Notes: generated from the letters alone by a model not told the origin. Positions 1 to 5,856 are shown, numbered from the stretch's first letter. The stretch is 9,463 bases of DNA from JAVBSX01 sp031549565 (GCA_031549565.1 JAVBPO010000103.1:1-9463), one strand, 5' to 3'. Translations and numbers: made by a program.

Positions 1-228
1 TGGATGCACGAATATCTCGACCAATATTCGACCATGACCGCGAGTATGCTCGTTCCCGGCAGTTTCGAGGTGATCGGAACCGGCCTGGGCCGCGACTGGA
101 TCGTCGCCGGAACGGGGCTCCAGTGGAACTACAACGCGCGCGTCAGCTTGAACGGCTCGTATGACGCCCAATTCAACGACCGCACCGCACTGCACATCGG
201 CTCCATCGGCGCCAAAATCGTGTGGTAA
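1..228 (+). CDS. Autotransporter-like outer-membrane beta-barrel protein, 3' end only
   Basis: The frame is open from the first base, so only the last 75 codons of a larger gene are present; the ATG at position 4 is internal, not a start. The visible stretch has the alternating polar/hydrophobic pattern of amphipathic beta strands (for example RDWIVAGTGLQWNYN, then VSLNGSYDAQF) and ends in IGAKIVW. A final strand closing on an aromatic residue is the usual outer-membrane barrel end, recognised by the BAM complex, and the GTGLQWNYN/NGSYDAQF pattern resembles the last strands of autotransporter beta-domains. The passenger and most of the barrel lie outside the window, so function is unknown. 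A repeat-rich gap follows the stop. Confidence 0.6.
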   Translation, partial: WMHEYLDQYSTMTASMLVPGSFEVIGTGLGRDWIVAGTGLQWNYNARVSLNGSYDAQFNDRTALHIGSIGAKIVW

Positions 229-262
229 GACGAAAAAATGAATACGATAAAACCAAGGTTCT

Positions 263-368
263 TGTCATGCTGAGTGAAACGAAGCATCTGGTTTCCCAAC
301 CAACGCGTTTTGTTTTTTTGAAAGTGTCAACGGAATGAAACCAGATTCTTCGCAAGCTCAGAATGACA
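263..368. repeat. Imperfect inverted repeat, possible MITE/REP-like element (copy 1)
   Basis: Left arm 263-295 and right arm 337-368 pair as inverted copies. Reading both outside-in gives TGTCAT, then G or T, CTGAG, a variable 4-5 nt, CGAAG, one variable base, and ATCTGGTTTC. The 41-nt loop (296-336) contains the palindrome AACGCGTT (302-309) and a T-run. It begins about 35 bp after the autotransporter stop. A related element begins at 9355. Neither arm is followed by a U-tract, so it is not a classical intrinsic terminator, although the transcript would fold strongly. Confidence 0.7.
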
Positions 369-406
369 CATGGGCCACTTTTGTCAGTGAACAATTTTCA
401 CACAAC

Positions 407-434
407 TACTGACCACTGACTACTGACTACCGAC
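407..434. repeat. Tandem heptamer repeat, four units of (T/C)AC(T/C)GAC
   Basis: Units are TACTGAC (407-413), CACTGAC (414-420), TACTGAC (421-427) and TACCGAC (428-434). The array ends 7 bp before the ATG at 442. An inverted copy of the unit, GTCAGTG, lies at 383-389 and could pair with 414-420. Heptanucleotide tandem repeats (STRRs) are known from cyanobacteria. The role here is unknown; position suggests the 5' untranslated region of the next gene. Confidence 0.7.
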
Positions 435-441
435 TCCAATC

Positions 442-1014
442 ATGTTCGGCGAAGAACGCAGATTGCGGGATGCTTTGATTCCCGGACACATTACTTTTTT
501 CCGGTCGGACGCGACCGCGACGCTCGTCGAGGAGAATCCGAACTTCGGTTTGTCCCGGGCGTACATTCATGGCGTTAACCGGGGATCGCTGTTGATCCGG
601 TTTCACGGTTCCGGGCCGGTTCCGCGTTTGATTCAGAACAAAAACGGGTATTACAAGAACTGCGACTACGCGCTCTTTACGAGAATCGGGAGCAAGCCGA
701 CGATCTTTTACATTGAACTGAAATCGACGAATTTCGAGGAGCAGAAAGTTGCGCAACAACTTCGCGGCGGGGCGTGCATCGTCGATTATCTGCTCGGTTT
801 TTCCAAACGGTTTCTCGGAATCGAACCGGTCGAATATCAGGAGCGATACGTTCTCTTTCACCGCAGTCGCCGCAATTCGCGGATGATGATGTTCCCGCAG
901 CCGACGCGAATTCCGTTCACCGGCTCGGGTCGTCCGAACACGAAACCGAACTGGGCGCTCGCTCTCCCCGACCCGGACCGACGTGAATACTTCGTCGAGG
1001 ATCTGATTCGCTAA
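442..1014 (+). CDS. Unassigned protein with PD-(D/E)XK nuclease-like core
   Basis: I do not recognise the family of this 190-residue protein. Seen: an N-terminal charged helix-like segment (3-13), then beta-like RGSLLIRFHG (47-56), NCDYALFTR (73-81) and PTIFYIELKS (86-95), then a helix-like Gln-rich stretch EEQKVAQQLRGGACIVDYLL (99-118), then beta-like RYVLFHR (135-141). Asp75 lies 17 residues before Glu92-Leu-Lys94, giving D-(X)16-E-X-K followed by a helix with Gln105/Gln106. That order and spacing match the PD-(D/E)XK (restriction-endonuclease-like) core. There is no signal peptide or membrane segment. The basic C-terminal third (141-190) is unassigned. The start is the first ATG; no Shine-Dalgarno is visible because the tandem heptamers occupy that space. 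It ends 14 bp from the convergent CysH-like gene. Nuclease activity is inferred from pattern only. Confidence 0.7.
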   Translation: MFGEERRLRDALIPGHITFFRSDATATLVEENPNFGLSRAYIHGVNRGSLLIRFHGSGPVPRLIQNKNGYYKNCDYALFTRIGSKPTIFYIELKSTNFEEQKVAQQLRGGACIVDYLLGFSKRFLGIEPVEYQERYVLFHRSRRNSRMMMFPQPTRIPFTGSGRPNTKPNWALALPDPDRREYFVEDLIR

Positions 1015-1028
1015 ACGTCAACTCAACA

Positions 1029-1712
1029 CTAAAAGACTTGACTCATGCTTTCGTAAGGGGAGTACGCCAATCTTCGTCCGGCGGTGCGACGGTAGTCGGA
1101 ACCGTGATCGAAAAAAGAGCTGTAAGGAATTCCTTCGCGGTCGATTTTGTTCCAGATCGACTGCTGACTCCATCGGGCCAGCGGAAAGACCTTGACGACT
1201 TCCATTCGCGAATCCCATTCGAGGAGCGATTGTTTTTCCCATTGAGAATTTCGCGGGGCGGCGTCGCAACAGATCAAAATTTCGAACGGCTTCGGATCGT
1301 GACGAATCACCTCGAAGTCCATCTTTCTGAAATAACGATCCAAGTTCCGCCGTCTTCCGTTGTCCGTGTCGAAAAGAATCGATCCTTCTTCGTTTTCCCG
1401 ATTTTCATGACGAACCAGATCCACATTGTAGCGCCGTTGCAACTGTGTCCGCAGCCGGGTCGTATCGTATAACGGATAGCCGTAGTCGATCTCGATCACA
1501 TCGATCCAGGAAAGAAAACGGGACATCATGGAAATCAAAAGGCAACCGTTCGGTTCGAAAGCGGTCACCAAGGCCAGTTTCGGGGCACACGATTCGATCG
1601 CCCAGCAAAGAATGCGATCCGAATCCATCGCTTCCAATTCGCGGATCCAGAACTCGGCAAAATTTTGAAATTCCAGGGATTTATCCGTGCGTCTTTCTTG
1701 GGTCTTGATCAT
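1029..1712 (-). CDS. Degenerate CysH-like (PAPS/APS reductase fold) protein
   Basis: Encodes 227 residues from ATG 1712, or 233 from TTG 1730; neither has a clear Shine-Dalgarno. The CysH layout can be followed: LALVTAFEPNG replaces the usual SFGAEG nucleotide loop, IEIDYGYPLYDT matches the 'FLDTGxLxPET' strand-turn, RYNVDLV follows, then RYFRK (normally CCxxRK), FEILICCDAAPRNSQ (normally AWITGLRRxQS), LEWD, VVKVFPLARWSQQSIWNKI (normally VKxxPLADWTxxDVWxYI) and GIPYSSFFDHG (normally VPYNPLHDQGYP). Family enzymes reduce (P)APS to sulfite. Here the CC and CxxC iron-sulfur cysteine pairs, the GLRR substrate arginines and the C-terminal ECGxH cysteine are all absent, so ordinary reductase activity is unlikely. 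It could be a repurposed nucleotide-binding protein or a decaying gene. The reading frame is intact and has its own promoter. Confidence 0.7.
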   Translation of the reverse strand: MIKTQERRTDKSLEFQNFAEFWIRELEAMDSDRILCWAIESCAPKLALVTAFEPNGCLLISMMSRFLSWIDVIEIDYGYPLYDTTRLRTQLQRRYNVDLVRHENRENEEGSILFDTDNGRRRNLDRYFRKMDFEVIRHDPKPFEILICCDAAPRNSQWEKQSLLEWDSRMEVVKVFPLARWSQQSIWNKIDREGIPYSSFFDHGSDYRRTAGRRLAYSPYESMSQVF

Positions 1713-1820
1713 ATAAGTCAATGGTTTCAATAGTATTTCGAGAAGACTTGACCCGAAACCCCTCTTGTTCGGTCGCGTTCCCGCGTCGGAACGATCGGCG
1801 GCTCATCGGGTTGACGCGGT

Positions 1821-1848
1821 ATTCTATGGGCGAAAGCGGCCCTTTCAA
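1821..1848 (-). promoter_or_regulatory. Candidate sigma-70-like promoter of the CysH-like gene
   Basis: On the minus strand, TTGAAA (plus 1843-1848) and TAGAAT (plus 1821-1826) are separated by 16 bp; each hexamer matches consensus at 5 of 6 positions. The predicted transcript would start near 1814, leaving a leader of about 100 nt before ATG 1712. Confidence 0.45.
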
Positions 1849-1893
1849 GTGAAGTTATTTTTCACTGTATCTCAACAAAAATGGAAAAAATTA

Positions 1894-1922
1894 CCGGTTC
1901 GTTTTCCTAGAAGGAAAACCGG
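1894..1922. promoter_or_regulatory. Palindrome TTTTCCT-aga-AGGAAAA with CCGG flanks, possible operator
   Basis: A perfect 7-bp inverted repeat (1902-1908 and 1912-1918) around a 3-bp centre, flanked by CCGG at 1894-1897 and 1919-1922; the left side has a 4-nt insertion (TTCG). It lies between divergent genes, about 45 bp upstream of the minus-strand -35 box. It could be a dimeric regulator's binding site or an RNA hairpin; no known regulator is recognised. Confidence 0.35.
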
Positions 1923-2041
1923 AAAAGATTTCCGTGAAAGATTAGCTTCCGACTTCCCAATAGACGGTATTTTTTTACAGTATACGGCTTTTCAAAGAGT
2001 CGGAATCAGGTAAAAAAGTGTGTTGCATCCCACAAATTTTT

Positions 2042-2069
2042 TTGAAAAAATTTTAAATAAAGTTACGAT
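2042..2069 (+). promoter_or_regulatory. Candidate promoter for the methyltransferase gene
   Basis: TTGAAA (2042-2047), a 16-bp spacer, then TACGAT (2064-2069), placed in the most AT-rich part of the divergent region. It predicts a start near 2076 and a leader of about 140 nt. The -10 box matches consensus at only 4 of 6 positions, so this is tentative. Confidence 0.35.
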
Positions 2070-2218
2070 TTGAGCCTGTTTGACAGCGAGAGAATCGCAA
2101 AAACGGTATTTTAGGCCCGACCGTCAAAAAAGATCCACGCGAGTACGAAGCAGCATGGAACTTTCCAGCAAAGGTCCAATTCCTTCAAACCTTGCTCCTC
2201 AGAGAGGGCCATGAATAC

Positions 2219-2959
2219 ATGCGAAAACATATTCGTAAAAATCTCATGCAAAAAATATCCGTCGATGAACTTCAAAAACAGTTCGATGCCGATGTCGAAA
2301 GATTTTCCAACGAACAGACCGGACAAACGACCGCCGTCGATTCGCCGTTGGTGCTGTCGATGATCGAGGAAACAATCACACGGCTTCATCCCGGAGCGGT
2401 ACGGATGTGCGATATCGGTTGTGGAGCGGGGAATTTTTCGCTCCGGATCGCGAGAAAGCTCCCGCAACTGAAATTGACGCTCCTCGATCTGAGTCGGAAA
2501 ATGCTCGATCGGGCTCAACAGCGGCTTGCGGCGGAGCATTTTGCCGTCGAGGAAACGATCCAAGGAGACATTGCCCAAGCGATTCTGCCGGAAAACCGGT
2601 TTGATTTGGTCGTTGCGGCAGCATCACTGCATCATCTTCGGTCTCGTGAAGATTGGAAATCGGTGTTCGGTCGAGTTAATCGTTCGCTCGTTCCCGGCGG
2701 TACGTTTTGGCTTTGGGACCTGATCCGCCATGAAGACGACGCTTTGGAAACCGTGCAAAAAGAACGGTACGCGGATTATCTGGCAGATTTCCACGACCGC
2801 GATTTTCAGCGGCAGGTGTTTGAGAACATCGACCGCAGCGATTCGCCGGAAACGCTTTCTTTTCTCACCCGTACGCTCCAGGAAGTCGGTTTCGTCGAAT
2901 GGGATATTCTGCACAAAAACACGGTTTTCGCCGCAATTTTCGCCCGGAAACCGTTTTGA
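2219..2959 (+). CDS. Class I SAM-dependent methyltransferase
   Basis: A 246-residue cytosolic Rossmann-fold methyltransferase. Numbering from the ATG at 2219: motif I CDIGCGAGNF at 64-73 binds S-adenosylmethionine; the acidic end of strand 2 is LTLLDLS at 86-92; GDIAQA at 116-121 is motif II; FDLVVAAASLHHL at 128-140 is motif IV; LVPGGTFWLWDLI at 157-169 is the motif V/VI region. The N-terminal segment DELQKQFDADVERFSN is typical of small-molecule methyltransferases of the UbiE/COQ5-like type, but the substrate cannot be read from sequence. ATG 2219 is chosen because GAGAGG (2202-2207) precedes it, 11 bp away; TTG 2192 and ATG 2246 are alternatives. It converges on dciA with a 22-bp gap, so it is probably transcribed alone. 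Confidence 0.85.
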   Translation: MRKHIRKNLMQKISVDELQKQFDADVERFSNEQTGQTTAVDSPLVLSMIEETITRLHPGAVRMCDIGCGAGNFSLRIARKLPQLKLTLLDLSRKMLDRAQQRLAAEHFAVEETIQGDIAQAILPENRFDLVVAAASLHHLRSREDWKSVFGRVNRSLVPGGTFWLWDLIRHEDDALETVQKERYADYLADFHDRDFQRQVFENIDRSDSPETLSFLTRTLQEVGFVEWDILHKNTVFAAIFARKPF

Positions 2960-2981
2960 TCGCGCTCCTTTCAGCGAAGCC

Positions 2982-3326
2982 TTACTCGACTTTGTACCGT
3001 ATTTTACGAATCTTCGAATCCGGAAGTTTTTCGCGGAGGCGGGCCAGGATTTCTTTTTCGTGAAGCGATAATTCCTGGACGATTGCGGCATGTTCGAGCC
3101 GCACCTCCAATATGCCCCGTTTGACCGCACCGGGAAAAGAGGCGTTTTTGAGCGATTCGGGCAGCAGCGGGGCGATCGTTTCGTTCCATGCCGCGATCAA
3201 GGCATCGTGTTCCAACTGGCGGTGAAAACCGTACCGCGCGAAAAGCTGCGGGAGAATCTCGCCGATACGCACCGGACCGGAATTCGCTTCCTTTTCTTTC
3301 CGTGTCTTCCCTCTTTTTTCGACCAT
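2982..3326 (-). CDS. dciA: DciA/DUF721 family protein, DnaB helicase loader
   Basis: A 114-residue protein with a basic N-terminal tail (1-18) followed by a DUF721 domain from about residue 19 to 110: IGEILPQLFARYGF, then the conserved DALIAAWNETIAPLLPESL, the small/beta part GAVKRGILEVRLEHAAIVQEL and a helical end with EILARLREKLP. In most bacteria lacking DnaC or DnaI, DciA interacts with the replicative helicase DnaB and promotes its loading onto DNA. The ATG lies 3 bp after the cysA stop with no Shine-Dalgarno, indicating co-transcription and probably translational coupling. Pairing with cysA is unusual; dciA is often found near dnaA, dnaN or gyrB. Length and pattern fit the family. Confidence 0.8.
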   Translation of the reverse strand: MVEKRGKTRKEKEANSGPVRIGEILPQLFARYGFHRQLEHDALIAAWNETIAPLLPESLKNASFPGAVKRGILEVRLEHAAIVQELSLHEKEILARLREKLPDSKIRKIRYKVE

Positions 3327-3329
3327 GAT

Positions 3330-4463
3330 TTATTTCGCTTTGCGCGGCCGGAACGGCTTGGTCGGAATGGAGATCGACGAGACCGGCGCGGAAGACGTTC
3401 CGAAAACACGAAGATTGCGCGGCGTTACGAAAACGTTTTCGCCGTTCTCCAAGTGAAGATCGCTGTATTCCTGGTGCGAAATTTCCGCGACCAAAACATC
3501 CTGCGTCTCCGTCTGCATTTCGACCCGAACCCGGGCGCCGGCGGAATGGATTCGCACGACGCTTGCCCGGATGCTCGAAGCCCCTTCTTCCGGAAGCAGC
3601 GAAAGTGCCAAATCGTGCGGTCGGACAAAAACAGAGGCAAGCTCATCGTCGACCTTCACGGACGAAAACGCGTCCAAGTCGTACTCGTAGGATCCGATCT
3701 GAAGTTTTCCGCTTTCCAAGCGGCCGCGAAACTGGTTCACGGAACCGAGAAAGTGCATCACGAACTCGGTCGCGGGATTGTGAAACACATCGTCCGGCGT
3801 TCCGACCTGTTCAATTTGACCGGCGTTCATCACGGCAACACAATCCGCCAATTCAAGCGCTTCGTCCTGGTCGTGGGTCACGAAAACGCTGGTCAGGTGA
3901 ATCTCGTCGTGAAGCCGACGCAACCAGGAGCGGAGCTCTTGCCGGACTTTCGCGTCGAGCGCCCCGAACGGTTCGTCGAGCAGCAGTACCTTCGGTTCGA
4001 CGGCCAAAGCCCGAGCCAGCGCGACCCGCTGCCGCTGTCCGCCGGAAAGTTGGTGGGGAAGTCTGTCCGCGAGATTGTCGAGCTGGATCAAGTGGAGTAA
4101 TTCCATGACCTTTTCCCGGATCACCGCTTTGCTCGGTCGGGTGCTTCGGGGCCGGATTCGCAGGCCGAAGGCGATATTCTCGAAAACCGACATGTGCCGG
4201 AAGAGCGCATAATGTTGAAAGACGAACCCGACGCCGCGATCCCCGACGCGTTGGGCTTCGACGTTTTCGCCACCGAAAAGAATTTCACCGTCTGGACCCG
4301 ATGGGGCTTCCAATCCGGCAATGATCCGAAGCAGCGTCGTTTTGCCGGAGCCGGAAGGCCCGAGCAGCGCGAACAGTTCGCCCGAACGAATGCGCAAACT
4401 GACGTCATTCAGTGCGTAAAACGAACCGAACTGCTTCGTGATATTTCTGACTTCGATTCCCAT
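3330..4463 (-). CDS. cysA: Sulfate/thiosulfate ABC transporter ATP-binding protein CysA
   Basis: A 377-residue ATPase that would power sulfate or thiosulfate import at the cytoplasmic membrane. Motifs from ATG 4463: Walker A GPSGSGKT (35-42), Q-loop VFQHYALF (81-88), signature LSGGQRQR (139-146), Walker B VLLLDEP (159-165), D-loop GALD (167-170), switch His197 in VTHDQDEA. The run GFVFQHYALFRHMSVFENIA and the RRLHDEIHLTSVFVTHDQ segment are very close to enterobacterial CysA. Residues 240-355 form the C-terminal TOBE-type regulatory region. The frame extends upstream to GTG 4541, but family similarity begins at MGIEVRNITKQFG and the likely promoter's predicted start lies downstream of that GTG, so ATG 4463 is preferred. 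No CysP/Sbp, CysT or CysW gene is adjacent, so the permease must be encoded elsewhere. dciA follows by 3 bp. Confidence 0.88.
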   Translation of the reverse strand: MGIEVRNITKQFGSFYALNDVSLRIRSGELFALLGPSGSGKTTLLRIIAGLEAPSGPDGEILFGGENVEAQRVGDRGVGFVFQHYALFRHMSVFENIAFGLRIRPRSTRPSKAVIREKVMELLHLIQLDNLADRLPHQLSGGQRQRVALARALAVEPKVLLLDEPFGALDAKVRQELRSWLRRLHDEIHLTSVFVTHDQDEALELADCVAVMNAGQIEQVGTPDDVFHNPATEFVMHFLGSVNQFRGRLESGKLQIGSYEYDLDAFSSVKVDDELASVFVRPHDLALSLLPEEGASSIRASVVRIHSAGARVRVEMQTETQDVLVAEISHQEYSDLHLENGENVFVTPRNLRVFGTSSAPVSSISIPTKPFRPRKAK

Positions 4464-4543
4464 GGGAAGGTTCGGTTGGACAGTATCAGGACATCCGTGC
4501 CCGCCGATTGCTCCCTTTGCCGTTTTTACCGACTTTGACACGA

Positions 4544-4571
4544 ATTATAGAATTCTTCCCCCAAAAGACAA
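4544..4571 (-). promoter_or_regulatory. Promoter of the cysA-dciA operon
   Basis: On the minus strand a perfect TATAAT (plus 4544-4549) follows TTGTCT (plus 4566-4571, 4 of 6 matches) with a 16-bp spacer. The predicted transcript start near 4537 gives a leader of about 74 nt before ATG 4463 and would exclude GTG 4541 as a start codon. Confidence 0.55.
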
Positions 4572-5085
4572 CCGGCAGGCTTGATTTCGGCATTGCTCTG
4601 TTGGGAGGAGCGGTCCCACCAATATACGTTTCCCGGCGACGCCAGAAACAAAGATTCCTTCGAAATAGCTCGTTTTTTCCCGAATAATCCCTGCCGGTAA
4701 TCCGGATTGAGAGGAATAAAGGGATTTGGAAAGACGCTGCATCCCACGTGAGGAGCCGTTTAGGGGCGACCGACAGACCTTGAGGGTTTCGAATGATTCC
4801 CTGTCCCAGCGGGGCTGAATGTCTATAACCGCCGGTGTCAACCGGCGGCGTAATTGTATTCTGTGAACCACAATACCGCTTACTTCGTGCGCGGCTCTGA
4901 TTCGAAGCTCCCAAAGCGACACAGCGTACTCATTGTTCGACTTTGCAGTTCTCTTGGCCTTCCGAAACCAACGGGAAGACGCTATACTGCTTGTGTGGGT
5001 TTTTCGGTTTTTCCGTCAAGTATCCTGATGGGCCGACAGACTCGTAAGGCGGCGTAAAGCTGCCGTGTTCCGGTCCTTATTTCCT
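4572..5085. other. Gene-free intergenic region between cysA and the PAQR gene
   Basis: About 510 bp between divergent genes. Open frames exist on both strands but none shows a recognisable domain or a ribosome binding site. The left half is unremarkable apart from a short dyad TGGGA/TCCCA (4601-4617); the middle is a multi-hairpin repeat (4741-4860). A TATACT hexamer at 4983-4988, with a poor -35 (TTCCGA, 4960-4965), is the only promoter-like sequence I see for the PAQR gene. Confidence 0.5.
4741..4860. repeat. Modular multi-hairpin intergenic repeat
   Basis: Three hairpin modules follow one another. The first, AGCCGTTTAGGGGCGACC at about 4754-4771, is degenerate. The second is GTCCC-AGC-GGGGC at 4803-4815. 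The third is a perfect CCGCCGGT-GTCA-ACCGGCGG at 4829-4848 (8-bp stem). Similar linkers follow the first two (ACAGACC, GTCTATAACC). This resembles high-copy intergenic elements I recall from environmental and gut bacterial genomes, often mis-called as small proteins. Copy number cannot be judged from one window. Confidence 0.5.
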
Positions 5086-5760
5086 ATGAACCGAGACGAA
5101 GAAACCAAGGCATTCAACGGCTTCACAGTCGCCGAGGAAATTTCCCATACCGCCACTCACGCGATCGGCGGCTATTTCGGGGCGGCGGCCATCGTACTGA
5201 TGGTCATGTTCGGTATCCAAAGCGGGACGCAGGTCGCGTGGAAAACGGTCAGCGCCTCGGTCTACGGGTCGTCGATCATCCTGCTCTACACGGTTTCGTC
5301 CGTGTACCATGCGATCACGCACCCCAGGGCGAAACGAATCCTCAATGTCTGCGATCACATTGCGATTTACTTCCTGATCGCCGGATCGTATACGCCGTTT
5401 TGTCTGGTCACGCTTCGTCCGCAGTATCCCGGTGTTGCGTGGACGGTGTTCGGGATCGTGTGGGGGCTGACGCTCTTCGGGATGATTTTCAAAATCCACG
5501 CGACCGGCAAGTTTCCGTTTCTTTCCACGGCCATTTATATCGGTATGGGTTGGATCGCGATTTTCGTGATCCAGCCGCTCATCGCGACGATTCCGGCTCC
5601 CGGCCTTGTACTTCTCGTCGCCGGAGGCGTTTTGTACACGCTCGGCACGATTTTTTACCAATGGAAGTTCGTCCCGTTCAACCACACCGTCTGGCACCTT
5701 TTCGTCCTCGCCGGAACCATCTGCCAGTTTTTCTGCATCCTGTTTTACGTGATGATGTAA
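5086..5760 (+). CDS. trhA: PAQR / hemolysin III family membrane protein (TrhA-like)
   Basis: A 224-residue integral inner-membrane protein with about seven hydrophobic helices (roughly 26-44, 54-74, 89-108, 116-134, 145-165, 171-190 and 202-222). Family marks: EEISHTATHAIGG near the N terminus, SSVYH at 71-75, DHIAIYFLIAGSYTPF at 90-105 and NHTVWHLFV at 199-207. Ser71, His75, Asp90, His200 and His204 correspond to the metal-binding and active-site positions of the PAQR superfamily. Bacterial members were called hemolysin III but are now linked to membrane lipid homeostasis; a role as a toxin is not implied. ATG 5086 is preferred over GTG 5065 because the soluble N-terminal helix starts there; neither has a Shine-Dalgarno. 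Length is normal for the family. A long inverted repeat begins 6 bp after the stop. Confidence 0.88.
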   Translation: MNRDEETKAFNGFTVAEEISHTATHAIGGYFGAAAIVLMVMFGIQSGTQVAWKTVSASVYGSSIILLYTVSSVYHAITHPRAKRILNVCDHIAIYFLIAGSYTPFCLVTLRPQYPGVAWTVFGIVWGLTLFGMIFKIHATGKFPFLSTAIYIGMGWIAIFVIQPLIATIPAPGLVLLVAGGVLYTLGTIFYQWKFVPFNHTVWHLFVLAGTICQFFCILFYVMM

Positions 5761-5766
5761 AAAGCA

Positions 5767-5850
5767 AAACAGAGCGGAAAGCGTAAGCGAGCGTAATTTC
5801 TTATTTCTCATTTCTCATTTTTACGCTCGCTTACGCTTCCCGCTCTGTTT
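5767..5850. repeat. Near-perfect 30-bp inverted repeat with 24-bp loop
   Basis: Arms 5767-5796 and 5821-5850 are complementary at 29 of 30 positions; the single mismatch is in GCGGAAAGC versus GCGGGAAGC. The arms themselves contain the internal near-repeat GCGTAAGCGA-GCGTAA. The loop (5797-5820) is made of heptamers. It starts 6 bp after the PAQR stop codon, so the RNA would form a very stable hairpin that could stabilise or terminate the upstream transcript. There is no U-tract after the right arm. Confidence 0.8.
5797..5820. repeat. Heptamer array TTTCT(T/C)A in the hairpin loop
   Basis: TTTCTTA (5797-5803), TTTCTCA (5804-5810), TTTCTCA (5811-5817) and a partial TTT. It exactly fills the loop between the two arms of the inverted repeat. 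It shares the 7-bp period with the arrays at 407-434 and 5857-5883, but not their sequence. Confidence 0.65.
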
Positions 5851-5856
5851 CATTCG

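Larger units (their letters stand above)
1731..2218. other. Gene-free divergent intergenic region
   Basis: I see no credible gene between the CysH-like gene and the methyltransferase. From about 1850 to 2070 the sequence turns AT-rich, with long A and T runs including AAATTTTTTTGAAAAAATTT around 2034-2053, which would be curved or easily melted DNA. It holds the minus-strand promoter, the palindrome at 1894-1922 and a candidate plus-strand promoter at 2042-2069. A perfect TTGACA also occurs at 2080-2085, but its best -10 partner (TATTTT, 2107-2112) is 21 bp away. Confidence 0.5.

Noticed and set aside
407..434. CRISPR-like array
   Set aside because: Units are contiguous 7-mers without spacers; no cas genes are present.
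1765..2013. 82-codon plus-strand frame in the divergent gap
   Set aside because: Falls across the minus-strand promoter and palindrome, has no ribosome site and gives a basic, low-complexity product.
2155..2214. 19-codon ATG frame overlapping the methyltransferase start region
   Set aside because: No Shine-Dalgarno, no amino acid bias, and chance expectation for such short frames is high.
3090..4100. 336-codon open frame on the plus strand
   Set aside because: Antisense to cysA and dciA, both well supported by motifs; its own product has no recognisable features.
4464..4541. N-terminal extension of cysA from GTG 4541
   Set aside because: The predicted transcript start (near 4537) lies downstream of this codon, and similarity to CysA starts at the ATG at 4463.
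2024..4747. Shared 10-mer TGCATCCCAC at 2024-2033 and 4738-4747
   Set aside because: Flanking sequences differ and a single 10-mer match in 9.5 kb is weak evidence of a repeat.
4783..4800. T-arm-like sequence GGGTTTCGAATGATTCCC suggesting a tRNA
   Set aside because: No matching acceptor stem, D-arm or anticodon arm can be drawn around it; it is part of the hairpin repeat region.
4545..4922. 125-codon minus-strand frame upstream of cysA
   Set aside because: It reads through the multi-hairpin repeat, lacks any domain and overlaps the cysA promoter; most likely a repeat-derived spurious frame.
5077..5811. 244-codon minus-strand frame across the PAQR gene
   Set aside because: Highly charged, motif-free translation opposite a clear seven-helix membrane protein.
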